A stretch of DNA of 64,000 nt from assembly GCF_023674425.1 (NCBI RefSeq), contig NZ_CP098401.1, positions 2,587,501 to 2,651,500 on the forward strand, written 5' to 3'. Below the pieces are notes generated by a model, which worked only from the letters and a program-made list of their open reading frames with translations, was not told the origin of the DNA and did not search any database. Made by a program: the position numbers and the translations under genes. Shown piece after piece: positions 48,188 to 57,339 of this stretch (within the stretch, counting starts at the first letter, position 1; every line of letters begins with the position of its first letter). Source of the stretch: Sphingomonas donggukensis (GTDB taxonomy: Bacteria > Pseudomonadota > Alphaproteobacteria > Sphingomonadales > Sphingomonadaceae).

Positions 48188-49465
48188 TCAGGCGGCGCCG
48201 TCATCCTCCGCATCCAGCCCGTAAGCCGTGTGCAGCACACGCACCGCAAGTTCGGTTTCGTCCTCGTGGATCAGCACGCTCACCTTGATCTCCGACGTGG
48301 TGATGGCGAGGATGTTGATGCCACGCTGGCCAAGCGTCGTGAACATGCGCGACGCCACGCCGGCGTGGCTGCGCATGCCGACTCCGACGACCGTGATCTT
48401 GGCGACGCGAGTGTCGTGGACGATCTGGGCGAATTCGATCTCGGCCTTCGCCTTTTCCAGCACGTCCAGGCTTTTGGCGAGGTCGGACGACGGCACGGTG
48501 AAGGTCACGTCGGTCGAGCTCGGCGTCGGGCCGGTCGAGTGGGCGATGTTCTGGACGATCATATCGACGTTGATGTTCGCGTCGGCCAGCGGCGCGAAGA
48601 TGCTGGCGACCGCGCCGGGCTTGTCCGGCACGGACGTCAGCGTGATTTTCGCCTCGTTCTTGTCGTGGGCGATGCCGGTGATGAGCTGGCGTTCCATGTC
48701 CTCGATTTCCTCTTCGCCGACGATCATCGTGCCGGGCAATGTGTCCGCCGCCGGGGCATCGTCGTCGACGAACGACGACAGCACCTGCACGCGCACCTTT
48801 TCCTTCATCGCGAGCCCGACCGAGCGGGTCTGGAGCACCTTCGCACCGACGCTCGCGAGTTCGAGCATTTCCTCGTAGGTGACCTTTTTCAGCTTGCGCG
48901 CGCGCGGCACGATGCGCGGGTCGGTGGTATAGACCCCGTCGACGTCGGTGTAGATGTCGCAGCGGTCGGCCTCCATCGCCGCCGCCATCGCCACCGCCGA
49001 CGTGTCCGATCCGCCGCGCCCCAGCGTCGTCACCCGCTCGCCCGACGCCAGCCCCTGAAAGCCGGGGATGACCGCGACTTCGCCGCGCGCCATCGACGCA
49101 AGCAAGCCGGCGGTTTCGATATCGGCGATGCGCGCGGAGGCGTGGCCGTCCGAAGTGCGGATCGGCAACTGCCAGCCGAGCCAGCTGCGGGCCGGTACGC
49201 CGATCGCCTGCAATGCGATCGCCAACAGCCCGCTGGTCACCTGTTCGCCGGCCGACACGACGACGTCATATTCGCGCGCGTCATACAGTGCGGATGCCTC
49301 CCGACAGAAGCCGACGAGCCGGTCGGTCTCCCCCGCCATTGCCGAGACGACGACCGCGACCTGGTTGCCCGCCGCCCATTCGCGGCGGATGCGGGCGGCG
49401 ACCGCGCGGATGCGCTCGATCCCGGCCATCGACGTGCCGCCGAACTTCATCACGATGCGCGCCAT
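48188..49465 (-). CDS. lysC: Aspartate kinase
   Basis: A 425-residue kinase starting aspartate-family synthesis. The N-terminal KFGGTSMA (7-14), TLGRGGSDTSAVA near 148-160 and TDVDGVYTTDPR near 172-183 form the kinase domain (about 1-245). Two ACT domains follow (about 265-420; e.g. VPDKPGAVASIF and VGVGMRSHAGVA), giving feedback by lysine or threonine. An internal translation start for a beta subunit is common but not clear here. Divergent from ubiG by 51 bases. hom and dapB lie far away. Confidence 0.96.
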   Translation of the reverse strand: MARIVMKFGGTSMAGIERIRAVAARIRREWAAGNQVAVVVSAMAGETDRLVGFCREASALYDAREYDVVVSAGEQVTSGLLAIALQAIGVPARSWLGWQLPIRTSDGHASARIADIETAGLLASMARGEVAVIPGFQGLASGERVTTLGRGGSDTSAVAMAAAMEADRCDIYTDVDGVYTTDPRIVPRARKLKKVTYEEMLELASVGAKVLQTRSVGLAMKEKVRVQVLSSFVDDDAPAADTLPGTMIVGEEEIEDMERQLITGIAHDKNEAKITLTSVPDKPGAVASIFAPLADANINVDMIVQNIAHSTGPTPSSTDVTFTVPSSDLAKSLDVLEKAKAEIEFAQIVHDTRVAKITVVGVGMRSHAGVASRMFTTLGQRGINILAITTSEIKVSVLIHEDETELAVRVLHTAYGLDAEDDGAA

Positions 49466-49516
49466 GCGTGGTGCAGACCCCTTGGGAGCGGAAACGCCGC
49501 CTGATAAGAGGGGGGC

Positions 49517-50281
49517 ATGAGCGACGCAACCGTAACAGCCGATACCACCCCGCCCGTGCCGCCTGCGCAGTTCGGCGACCCGCGCGATGCCGCGCATTTC
49601 GGGCGACTGGCCGCCGACTGGTGGGATCCCCGTGGCTCGTCGGCGATGCTCCACCGGCTGAACCCGCCGCGGCTGAAATATCTGCGCGAGCGGGTGGACG
49701 CGCATTGGCATGGCGACCCGGCGAGCTTCACGCCGCTCGAGGGCAGAACCGCGCTCGACATGGGGTGCGGCGCGGGGCTGCTGGCCGAGCCGCTGGCACG
49801 GCTGGGGGCGGCGGTGACCGCGGTCGATGCCGCGGCGGAGAACATCGGCGCGGCGCGCGTCCATGCCGCGGGCGTGGGGCTGGACATCGACTACCGTGTC
49901 GGCGGGGTCGAGGCGGTGGCGGGGCGCAGGTTCGACCTGGTGGTGAGTTTCGAGGTGATTGAGCATGTCACCGACCCTGCCGGGTTCGTCGCCGGGCTGG
50001 CGGGGGTGCTGGCGCCGGGCGGGCTGATGCTGCTGTCGACACCCAACCGCACGCCTTTGTCACGCGCGGCGATGATTACGCTGGGCGAGGGGCTGGGCCA
50101 GATTCCGCGCGGTACGCATGATTGGGACAAGTTCCTGACGCCCGACGAACTGGGCGAGATCCTGGCCGGGGTGGGGATGCGGGTGGTGGATACGCGCGGG
50201 CTGGCGTTCTCGCCGGGGCGGGGGTTCGCGTTGAGCGAGAGCGTGGCGCTGGATTATTTCGTGGCGGCGGTGCGGGTATGA
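49517..50281 (+). CDS. ubiG: Ubiquinone biosynthesis O-methyltransferase
   Basis: A 254-residue AdoMet-dependent methyltransferase. FGRLAADWWDPRGSSAMLHRLNPPRL (about 28-53) is the UbiG signature. The AdoMet motif I is LDMGCGAGLLAEPLARLG (about 80-97), motif II is FDLVVSFEVIEHV and motif III is PGGLMLLSTPNRT. It performs both O-methylations in ubiquinone synthesis. Repeat family B begins six bases beyond the stop. Confidence 0.95.
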   Translation: MSDATVTADTTPPVPPAQFGDPRDAAHFGRLAADWWDPRGSSAMLHRLNPPRLKYLRERVDAHWHGDPASFTPLEGRTALDMGCGAGLLAEPLARLGAAVTAVDAAAENIGAARVHAAGVGLDIDYRVGGVEAVAGRRFDLVVSFEVIEHVTDPAGFVAGLAGVLAPGGLMLLSTPNRTPLSRAAMITLGEGLGQIPRGTHDWDKFLTPDELGEILAGVGMRVVDTRGLAFSPGRGFALSESVALDYFVAAVRV

Positions 50282-50287
50282 ACCTCC

Positions 50288-50406
50288 CCGTTCGCCTCGA
50301 GTAGGCGTCGAGCTTGTCGAGACGACGTATCGAGAGGTGCGTGCCCCAGGAGAGCCCTCTCGATACGGGCTCTCGACTGCGCTCAATCCCTACTCGAGGC
50401 GAACGG
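50288..50406. repeat. Palindromic repeat family B, copy 2 (119 bp)
   Basis: Its outer ends match 25337-25456 (CCGTTCGCCTCGAGTAGG and complement), with inner segments GTATCGAGAGG and complement. The order of the two inner halves is swapped relative to copy 1. It lies between converging ubiG and the small gene before crtB. Confidence 0.88.
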
Positions 50407-50445
50407 GGGGTGGGGGGATGCGAGTTGGGACGGAAGCGCGCCCGC

Positions 50446-50646
50446 TCAGTCCGAGCGGCTCTCCATCGGCAGCGACCACAGGATCTGGTCGCGGAGCATT
50501 GCTTCGAGGTCGCCGGCGCCGGCATTGTGCGCGGCGGCGCGTTTCCTGAGGAGGACACGCAGCAATTCCGCGCGGGTCGCCGGGGAGGCAGCCGGGGCGC
50601 GGCCGCGCTCCAGCGCGCGGGACAGGCGGACGGACAGCAGGCTCAT
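50446..50646 (-). CDS. Small hypothetical protein
   Basis: A protein of about 66 residues, basic and helical, with no cysteine: MSLLSVRLSRALERGRAPA, then TRAELLRVLLRKRAAAH and an acidic stretch. A GTG two codons upstream (50652) is an alternative. No clear Shine-Dalgarno site and no known family. It lies between crtB and the family B repeat, in the crt direction. It could be real or a chance frame. Confidence 0.45.
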   Translation of the reverse strand: MSLLSVRLSRALERGRAPAASPATRAELLRVLLRKRAAAHNAGAGDLEAMLRDQILWSLPMESRSD

Positions 50647-50695
50647 GCCCACGGCTATGCGGCGCAGGGCGTGCAGCAGGCCTTAAGGAATACGG

Positions 50696-51655
50696 TTAAC
50701 GCGCGCCCGATGCGACGGGCCGAGTCCACAGGTCGGCATCGCGCGGGGCCGGCGGATAGCGGCGCGCGCGGGTCGCCGCGAGCGTGGCGGCGCGGGCGAT
50801 GGCGGCGAGCTTTTCGCCGCGGGTGGTGGTGACGCGGTGGTCCCAGGCATGCTCGCCCGCCGCTGCGACCTTGCGCGCGATGCCGCCGTAGATGTCGGCG
50901 GCAGCGAGGACCGCCCAGGCCGATCGGTACGGGAGTGCGGGCGTGCCGGCCTGCGCGCTTTCCTCATAGGCGACCGCCATCATCGCCAGCCGGCGCGACA
51001 GCACGGCGAGGCGCGGGCGCAGGTGCGGCTTCATGTGCTGGCCGGGCGGGAAATCCATCTCGCACAGCCACGCGTCGGGCAAATAGCAGCGCCCGGCGCG
51101 ATCGTCCTCCTCGATATCGCGGGCGATGTTGGCGAGCTGGAAGGCGATGCCGAGGTCGCAGGCGCGGTCGAGAGTCGCGGCATCGTGCGCGTCGACGCCC
51201 ATCACCACCGCCATCATGCACCCGACGACGCCGGCGACGTGGTAGCAGTATCTTAGCAGATCGGCTTCCTCCCGCGGGCGCCATTCGTCGGCGTCCAAAG
51301 CGAAGCCGGCGATGTGATCGTCGATGAAGGCACGCGGGATGCGGGCTTCGGCGACGACGATGGCGAGGCCGTCGAACGCTGGGTCGCCGGTCGGCTTGCC
51401 GGCCAGCGCCATCGCGGTCAGGTCGCGGATGCGGGCGATGCGTGTCGCGGGGTCGGTGACGACCTGCTGGTCGTGGCCCATGTCCTGCGCATCGGCGATG
51501 TCGTCGCAGGCGCGGCACCAAGCGTAGAGCAGCCATGCGCGTTCGCGGGTGGTGCGATCGAACAGCTTCGACGCGGCGGCAAAGCTCTTCGACCCGCGGG
51601 CGATCGCCTCCCCCGCCGCGGCGACCAGCGCGGCGCGGTCAGGGGCGGGTGTCAC
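50696..51655 (-). CDS. crtB: Phytoene synthase
   Basis: A 319-residue enzyme joining two GGPP into phytoene, the first carotenoid. The two Asp-rich motifs are D51-D52-I-A-D55 and NIARDIEEDDRAGRCYLP (near 177-194). RYCYHVAGVVGCMM near 136-149 is conserved. Its start overlaps the LOG-family gene stop by four bases. crtI and crtY lie upstream on the same strand, interrupted by the LOG gene and a repeat. Confidence 0.94.
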   Translation of the reverse strand: MTPAPDRAALVAAAGEAIARGSKSFAAASKLFDRTTRERAWLLYAWCRACDDIADAQDMGHDQQVVTDPATRIARIRDLTAMALAGKPTGDPAFDGLAIVVAEARIPRAFIDDHIAGFALDADEWRPREEADLLRYCYHVAGVVGCMMAVVMGVDAHDAATLDRACDLGIAFQLANIARDIEEDDRAGRCYLPDAWLCEMDFPPGQHMKPHLRPRLAVLSRRLAMMAVAYEESAQAGTPALPYRSAWAVLAAADIYGGIARKVAAAGEHAWDHRVTTTRGEKLAAIARAATLAATRARRYPPAPRDADLWTRPVASGAR

Positions 51656-52233
51656 AGATCCTTCGCGCCGATCTGGACGACGGTGGTCGCGGGCTCGAAC
51701 GCCGCCATCTTGGCGAGCAGGCCGTCGAGCGTGTCATCGACGATCAGCAGCCCCTGGTGCTGCGGACGCAGGAAGCCGACCGCGCCCATCGTCTGCACGA
51801 AGCTGATGAGCCCGTCGTAGAAGCCGGCGACGTTGAGCAGGCCGACGGGTTTCGCGTGATAGCCGATCTGCGCCCAACTCATCGCTTCCCACAGTTCGTC
51901 CATCGTTCCGGTGCCGCCGGGCAGCGTGACGAAACCGTCGGACAGGTCGGTGAACGCCTGTTTGCGCTGGTGCATGGTGTCAACGACGTGGAGCTCGGTG
52001 CAGCCGCGGTGGGCGACTTCGGCATCGACGAGGGCCTGCGGGATCACGCCGATGACCTCGCCGCCGGCCTCAAGCGCGGCATCGGCGACCGCGCCCATCA
52101 GCCCCAGCCGCCCGCCGCCATAGACGACGCCGATCCCGCGCTCGGCGAGGATGCGGCCGACATGGCGGGCGTTGTCGATGAAGGCGGGGTCGTTCGGCGT
52201 GGCCGAACCGCAATAAATGGCGAGGCGTTTCAT
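51652..52233 (-). CDS. LOG-family (TIGR00730) nucleotide phosphoribohydrolase
   Basis: A 193-residue Rossmann protein. YCGS (about 6-9), VYGGGRLGLMG near 36-46 and the catalytic PGGTGTMDELWE near 103-114 define the LOG (lysine decarboxylase-like) family, which splits cytokinin or AMP riboside monophosphates. No decarboxylase function is expected. The ATG at 52233 begins MKRLAIYCGS. It lies inside the crt cluster and is coupled to crtB by a four-base overlap. Confidence 0.91.
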   Translation of the reverse strand: MKRLAIYCGSATPNDPAFIDNARHVGRILAERGIGVVYGGGRLGLMGAVADAALEAGGEVIGVIPQALVDAEVAHRGCTELHVVDTMHQRKQAFTDLSDGFVTLPGGTGTMDELWEAMSWAQIGYHAKPVGLLNVAGFYDGLISFVQTMGAVGFLRPQHQGLLIVDDTLDGLLAKMAAFEPATTVVQIGAKDL

Positions 52234-52279
52234 GGGGTGGGCTCGTATCGCTGTTCTGGCGGTGGGCAAAGGAGAAACA

Positions 52280-52518
52280 GGGGTTCAGGGAAGGCGCGAA
52301 GGCGCGAAGGAGAAGGTTTGGGTTCGCGCGGAGGCGCGGAGGGCGCGGAGGTGTTGCGCGCGTGATGAGCGTCCTGCCGCGTCAGCGACCTTCATCCGTG
52401 CGGTTCGGATCAGGCGGAAGGTCTCGCTGCGCGAGACGGGGTGGCTTTCCTCGCCGCGCCCTCTGCGTCTCTGCGCGAATCCCCGTCTCTTCGCGCCTTC
52501 GCGCCTTCTCTGAACCCC
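52280..52518. repeat. Palindromic repeat family C, copy 2 (239 bp)
   Basis: Opens GGGGTTCA and closes TGAACCCC, with GAAGGCGCG and CGGAGGCGCGGAGG units and complements inside, as in 34704-34919. It begins 46 bases upstream of the LOG start and ends four bases before the crtI stop. It may separate crtI/crtY transcription from LOG/crtB. Confidence 0.88.
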
Positions 52519-52521
52519 CTT

Positions 52522-54000
52522 CTACCCTTCCCCCTCGAGCATCAGCTTCGCGGTCGCCTTCGCGCTCCCCACAACGCCCGGAATCCCCGCTCCGGGATGC
52601 GTGCCGGCCCCGACGAAATACAGGTTCGGGATCGCATCGTCGCGGTTGTGGGCGCGGAAATAGGCGCTTTGGGTCAGCACCGGCTCCAGGCTGAACGCGC
52701 TGCCGAGGTGGGCGCCAAGATCGCGGTGAAAGTCGGCAGGCGTGTAGCTGAACTTCGTCACGATCCGGTCGTGGATGTCGGGGATAAGCCGGCGACCGAC
52801 CTCGTCGAGGATGCGCTTCTCGATCGTGGCCTTCAGCGCATCCCAGTCGCCGACGAACTTGCCCATGTGGGGCACGGGCGCGAGCGCGTAGAAGGTCGAA
52901 TATCCCTCGGGCGCCATCGTCGGATCTGTGACGGTCGGGTGGTGGAGGTAGAGCGAGAAATCCTCGCTCAGCATCCCGGTGTCGTAAATGTCGGCGAGCA
53001 GCCCTTTGTAGCGCGGGCCGAACAGGATCATGTGGTGGGGGATGCCCGGCCACGTCCCCTTGATGCCGAAATGGACGACGAACAGCGACGGCGAGAAGCG
53101 TTTGCGCTCGATCTTCGCCGCGGTGCGCCGGCCCGAGCGCGAGCCGCTGAGCAGCGTGCGATAAGTGTGGACCAGGTCGGCGTTGGAGGCGACGGCATCG
53201 GCCTCGATCCGTTCGCCGCCTTCCAGCGTCACGCCGGTCGCACGGTCGCCGAGCGTTTCGATGGCGGCGACCGGGGTCGAGGTACGCAGCACGCCGCCCA
53301 GCCGCTCGAAATGGCGGACCAAGCCCGCGACCAGCCGGTTGGTGCCGCCCTGCGCGAACCAGACGCCGCCGTCGCGCTCCAGCTTGTGGATCAGCGCGTA
53401 GATCGCGCTGGTCGTCATCGGGTTGCCGCCGACGAGCAGGGTGTGGAAGCTCAGCGCCTGACGGAGCTTCTCATTCTTCACGAAGGTCGACACCATCGCA
53501 TAGACCGACCGCCACGCCTGGTATTTGGCGAGCGCGGGCGCCGCCGACAGCATCGACTTGAAGTCGAGGAAGGCGACGTGGCCGAGCTTCTCATACCCCT
53601 CGCGGTACACGCCCGCCGAATACTCCAGGAACCTTTTGTATCCGGCGATGTCGCCGGCATCGAGCTTCGCGATCTCGGCATGCAGGACGGCGTCGTCGTT
53701 GGTGTAGTCGAAGTTGGTGCCGTCGGGCCAGTTGAGGCGGTAGAACGGGTTGACCGGAAGCAGCGTCACGTCGTCGGCCATGTCGCGGCCCGACAGCGCC
53801 CAGAGCTCGCGAAGCGTATCGGGCGCGGTGATGACGGTGGGGCCGGCGTCGAAGGTGAAGCCGTCCTTCTCCCACACATACGCCCGTCCGCCGGGGCGGT
53901 CGCGTGCCTCCAGCACGGTCGTCGCGACTCCGGCGGATTGCAAGCGGATGGCGAGCGCGAGGCCGCCGAAGCCGCTGCCGATGACGATCGCGCTCTTCAA
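52522..54000 (-). CDS. crtI: Phytoene desaturase
   Basis: A 492-residue flavoprotein converting phytoene to lycopene. The FAD-binding motif IVIGSGFGGLALAIRL opens the protein (about 5-20). The C-terminal signature LYFVGAGTHPGAGIPGVVGSA (near 460-480) is exact for bacterial CrtI. It starts with TTG at 54000, overlapping the crtY stop (TTGA) and preceded by GGGGAAA inside crtY. It is translationally coupled to crtY. Confidence 0.95.
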   Translation of the reverse strand: MKSAIVIGSGFGGLALAIRLQSAGVATTVLEARDRPGGRAYVWEKDGFTFDAGPTVITAPDTLRELWALSGRDMADDVTLLPVNPFYRLNWPDGTNFDYTNDDAVLHAEIAKLDAGDIAGYKRFLEYSAGVYREGYEKLGHVAFLDFKSMLSAAPALAKYQAWRSVYAMVSTFVKNEKLRQALSFHTLLVGGNPMTTSAIYALIHKLERDGGVWFAQGGTNRLVAGLVRHFERLGGVLRTSTPVAAIETLGDRATGVTLEGGERIEADAVASNADLVHTYRTLLSGSRSGRRTAAKIERKRFSPSLFVVHFGIKGTWPGIPHHMILFGPRYKGLLADIYDTGMLSEDFSLYLHHPTVTDPTMAPEGYSTFYALAPVPHMGKFVGDWDALKATIEKRILDEVGRRLIPDIHDRIVTKFSYTPADFHRDLGAHLGSAFSLEPVLTQSAYFRAHNRDDAIPNLYFVGAGTHPGAGIPGVVGSAKATAKLMLEGEG

Positions 54001-55160
54001 ACCCGTTTCCCCATGATCGCCCGTGTCGCGCGCCCGATCGGGATCGGGGGGCGCCCGATCAGCACGCGCGCCTTGTCGGCCAGCGTCGAACGCGCCGCAT
54101 AGAAGCGTGCGACGAGCCCGGCGTCCAGGCCGTAGAATCGTTCGAGCACGCGGTAGCGTTCGCCGGGCTCGGCGCCGCGGAACAGCATCGCATCCAGCAT
54201 CCGGTAGAAGCCGCGCGCGACCCATGCCTTGCGCGCATAATCATGGAGCAGGGCGTCGAGCGTCGCGCCCGACAGGTCGCGGCTGGCGGCGACCAGGGCG
54301 GCGGTGCGCACCGCATCGGGCAGCGAATAGCCGGTGGTCGGATGGAACAGCCCGGCGCGGACCCCGGCCTTCGCCACGCCCTTGCCGCCGCTGGCCCAGT
54401 AACGGTCGAAATCGCCGCCGATGACGACCGGCAGGGCGCCGGCCTCCTCGCGGACGACCGCCTTCTGCTTCCAGCCCTTGGCCGCGGCGTAGGTGTCGAT
54501 ACGGGCGGCGAGACGCGCGTGATCGATGTCGGGGGTGTCGCTGTAATAGGTGTCCTCGACGAACATGCGGTCGTCGGCAAACGGCAAAGTATAGACGAAG
54601 CGATAGCCGTCGATCTGGTCGACGGTGGCGTCCATCACCACCGGGCGCTCGACGCCGTGCGGACGCTTGAGCAGCAACTCGCGGCCGAGGAACTTCTGCC
54701 AGCCGATATCGAGCGTCGACAGGTCGGCGGCGCCGCGGCAGTCGATGACGCCGCCCGCCTCGATCCGGTCGCCGTCGGCGAGCACGACCGCAGTCGCGCT
54801 GATCGCCAGCACCTTGCGCCGGGTCAGGATCGCTTCCGGGGGCAGCGCGGCGCGGACGGCGGCGTCCAGGCGTTCCGACGTCACCGAATAATAGGTCGCG
54901 GGCAGGGTGCGGCGGCGCGCCGGGAAGGCGACGTCGTAATCGCGCCAGACATGGGCGACGAGCGGGTGGACGAGATCGCGGTCGGCGCGGGCGATGTCGC
55001 TGCCGAAGAACGACCAGATGTGGTTGCCGCCCAGCGTCGGCCCGCGATCGACGATGACCACGCGCACGCCGGGGCGCCGCGCGGCAAGAGCCAGCGCGAT
55101 CAACCCGCCCGACAATCCGCCGCCGACGATGGCGACGTCGCAAGAGATGGTTTCCGGCAC
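53997..55160 (-). CDS. crtY: Lycopene beta-cyclase
   Basis: A 387-residue cyclase making beta-carotene from lycopene. The N-terminal dinucleotide motif IVGGGLSGGLIALAL (about 10-24), RGPTLGGNHIWSFF near 38-51 and FVYTLPFADDRMFVEDTYYSD near 185-205 match the CrtY family. It starts with GTG at 55160 after GGGGAC; the frame continues far upstream, antisense to the hydroxylase gene, without coding signs. First gene of the crtY-crtI unit. Confidence 0.94.
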   Translation of the reverse strand: MPETISCDVAIVGGGLSGGLIALALAARRPGVRVVIVDRGPTLGGNHIWSFFGSDIARADRDLVHPLVAHVWRDYDVAFPARRRTLPATYYSVTSERLDAAVRAALPPEAILTRRKVLAISATAVVLADGDRIEAGGVIDCRGAADLSTLDIGWQKFLGRELLLKRPHGVERPVVMDATVDQIDGYRFVYTLPFADDRMFVEDTYYSDTPDIDHARLAARIDTYAAAKGWKQKAVVREEAGALPVVIGGDFDRYWASGGKGVAKAGVRAGLFHPTTGYSLPDAVRTAALVAASRDLSGATLDALLHDYARKAWVARGFYRMLDAMLFRGAEPGERYRVLERFYGLDAGLVARFYAARSTLADKARVLIGRPPIPIGRATRAIMGKRV

Positions 55161-55256
55161 GTCCCCGCGCCTAGCCGATGGGCGCGCGGCGGGGAAGAGT
55201 GCGTGAGGCGGTGACGGGGTGTCCCAGCCACGCGATTTCGCGCTAAGGCTCCGCCT

Positions 55257-56039
55257 ATGTCCGCGACGTCCGCCATCCTGTTCTCCGCTGCCGCGATGAC
55301 GGTGATCGTGGGCGTGCGCTATCTGCTGGCGAGCGGCGGTTTCGCGCTGGCGACGCGGCTCCGGCATCCCGGCCATTACGCCGGCCTCGATCGGCAGATC
55401 CGGCGCGAGATCGGGTGGAGCCTCGCTTCCGCGGCGATCTATGGGGTGCCCGCGGGCATCGTCGCGTGGGGGTGGCAGGCGCGCGGGTGGACGTTGATCT
55501 ACGACCGGTGGGACGCTTGGCCGATCTGGTACGCGCCGGTGTCGGTGCTGCTCTACCTCGCGGCGCTCGATACCTGGTTCTACTGGACGCATCGCTGGAT
55601 GCACCGGCCGGCGGTGTTCCGGCGCGTCCATGCCGTCCACCACGCCAGCCGCCCGCCGACCGCGTGGGCGGCGATGGCGTTTCACCCGCTGGAGGCGGCG
55701 ACGCTGGCTGTGGCAATTCCGCTACTGGTGTTCCTCATTCCGATCCACGTCGCCGCTTTGGCGGTGGTCCTGAGCGTGATGACGGTTATGGGTGTGACCA
55801 ACCATATGGGGTGGGAGGTTTTTCCCCGGTTCATGTGGCGCGGGGCAATCGGGGCGTGGCTCATCACGGCGAGCCATCATCAGCGGCATCATGATGCGTA
55901 TGGGTGTAACTTTGGACTGTTCTTCAGATTCTGGGACAGGATGTGCGGCACCGATGCGGGCGTGGGCGATTTTCGCGCGCATCGCGGTCGCGGCGGGCGC
56001 GGTCGCGCTGGTGGGGGCGAGCCCGGTCGCGCGGCTTGA
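55257..56039 (+). CDS. Sterol desaturase/fatty acid hydroxylase family protein, likely carotenoid hydroxylase
   Basis: A 260-residue membrane di-iron enzyme with about four to five hydrophobic segments. The His clusters are HRWMH near 111-115, HAVHH near 124-128 and HHQRHH near 205-210. It is too long for classic CrtZ (about 170). Lying next to crtY, it may hydroxylate the carotene rings (CrtG- or CrtZ-like role), which is inference. The last about 28 residues (HRGRGGRGRAGGG) are low-complexity and overlap the next gene by 86 bases in another frame. The family domain probably ends near residue 232. Confidence 0.85.
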   Translation: MSATSAILFSAAAMTVIVGVRYLLASGGFALATRLRHPGHYAGLDRQIRREIGWSLASAAIYGVPAGIVAWGWQARGWTLIYDRWDAWPIWYAPVSVLLYLAALDTWFYWTHRWMHRPAVFRRVHAVHHASRPPTAWAAMAFHPLEAATLAVAIPLLVFLIPIHVAALAVVLSVMTVMGVTNHMGWEVFPRFMWRGAIGAWLITASHHQRHHDAYGCNFGLFFRFWDRMCGTDAGVGDFRAHRGRGGRGRAGGGEPGRAA

Positions 56040-56394
56040 CGTCGGCATCGGCAGGCTGCGCTCGGACAAGGGGATGATCCGCGTCTGCCTGACCGCGGAC
56101 CCGGAAAATTTCCCGGCCTGTATCGACGACGCCCGCGCGCTGTCGCGATCGGTGTCCGCGGCGACCCGCGACATCGCGTTCGAGGGCCTGGCGCCCGGCA
56201 CCTATGCGGTCGCCGTGATCCACGACGAGAACGGCAACAACAAGCTCGACACCACACTCGGCATCCCGCGCGAGGGCTTCGGCTTTTCGCGCAACCCGGC
56301 GATCGGGTTCGGCCCGCCGAAGTTCGCAGCCGCCCGCTTTGCGCTGACCGACGCAGGCGCCACGCAGGACATCCGCATCCGCTACCTGTTCTAA
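55954..56394 (+). CDS. DUF2141-family secreted protein
   Basis: A 146-residue protein. A signal peptide (about 1-25, AIFARIAVAAGAVALVGA) is followed by the DUF2141 core: GMIRVCLTADPENFPACI, then FEGLAPGTYAVAVIHDENGNNKLD and GIPREGFGFSRNP. The two Cys in the first part could pair. Periplasmic; function unknown, often beside carotenoid or isoprenoid genes in alphaproteobacteria. ATG 55954 lies inside the hydroxylase gene. Confidence 0.87.
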   Translation: MRAWAIFARIAVAAGAVALVGASPVARLDVGIGRLRSDKGMIRVCLTADPENFPACIDDARALSRSVSAATRDIAFEGLAPGTYAVAVIHDENGNNKLDTTLGIPREGFGFSRNPAIGFGPPKFAAARFALTDAGATQDIRIRYLF

Positions 56395-56427
56395 GCGCCG
56401 GACCCTTTTGGGGAAACCGGCGTTACG

Positions 56428-57336
56428 ATGGCGAAATATTCTCCCGGAGTGACGCCGTTGACGCCCAAGATCGCCCTGCTCGCCGCCGCAACCCTTGCTT
56501 GGACCAGCCCCGCGCTGGCGCAGGACGGGACGATCCCGCCCGACCAGGCCGCAGCGCCCGCAGCAGCGGAGCTGGACGTCAGCGGCGATTCGCTGACGAT
56601 CGGCGCAGGCGCGGTCTATCTGCCCGATTACGAGGGGTCGAACGACTATCGCCTGCTGCCCGCCCCCGGCGCGATCGGATCGTACAAGGGGTTCGCGTTC
56701 CAGGTCGCGGGCAACCGGCTGAGCGTCGACCTGATCCCCGACCGCTCGCCATCGGGCATCGATTTCCAGGCCGGGCCGATCGCGGTGCTGAACATGAACC
56801 GGTCGTCGATCAAGAACATCGACGATGCCCGCATTCGCGCGCTCGGCGAAGTCGATACCGCGATCGAGCTGGGCGGCTATGTCGGCATCGGCAAGACCGG
56901 GGTCATCACCAGCCCCTACGACCGCATCTCCGCATCGATCAGCTACCGCAAGGACGTGAACGGCGCGCACGACAGCGGCATCCTGCAGCCGTCGATTACG
57001 TATCTGACGCCGCTGTCGCGCCAAGCGGCGGTCGGGCTGTTCGCGTCGGCGGAGAAGGTCGAGCGCGGCTATGCCCGCACCTATTTCTCGGTCAGCCCGA
57101 CGCAGGCGCTGGCGAGCGGCCTGCCGACGTACAATGCGCGCGGCGGGTGGAAGAACTGGTCGGTCGGGGCGCTCGGCACCGTCGCGCTGACCGGCGACCT
57201 GCTCCACGGCTTCAAGCTGATCGGCGGCGGCACCTATTCGCGGCTCATCAACGATTTCGGCGATTCGCCGGTCACGCGGATCGCCGGCAAGCGCGGCCAG
57301 TGGCTCGGCGTGCTGGGGCTTGCCTACACCTTCTAA
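56428..57336 (+). CDS. MipA/OmpV-family outer membrane protein
   Basis: A 302-residue protein with a signal peptide ending SPALAQ (about 32). The mature part shows the repeated aromatic and Gly-rich strands of a beta barrel, closing with LGLAYTF and a C-terminal Phe, as outer-membrane proteins do. LTIGAGAVYLPDYEGSNDYR near 56-75 is the MipA signature. Exact role unknown; relatives scaffold murein enzymes or act as porins. GTG 56449 is an alternative start. Confidence 0.87.
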   Translation: MAKYSPGVTPLTPKIALLAAATLAWTSPALAQDGTIPPDQAAAPAAAELDVSGDSLTIGAGAVYLPDYEGSNDYRLLPAPGAIGSYKGFAFQVAGNRLSVDLIPDRSPSGIDFQAGPIAVLNMNRSSIKNIDDARIRALGEVDTAIELGGYVGIGKTGVITSPYDRISASISYRKDVNGAHDSGILQPSITYLTPLSRQAAVGLFASAEKVERGYARTYFSVSPTQALASGLPTYNARGGWKNWSVGALGTVALTGDLLHGFKLIGGGTYSRLINDFGDSPVTRIAGKRGQWLGVLGLAYTF

Positions 57337-57339
57337 GCC

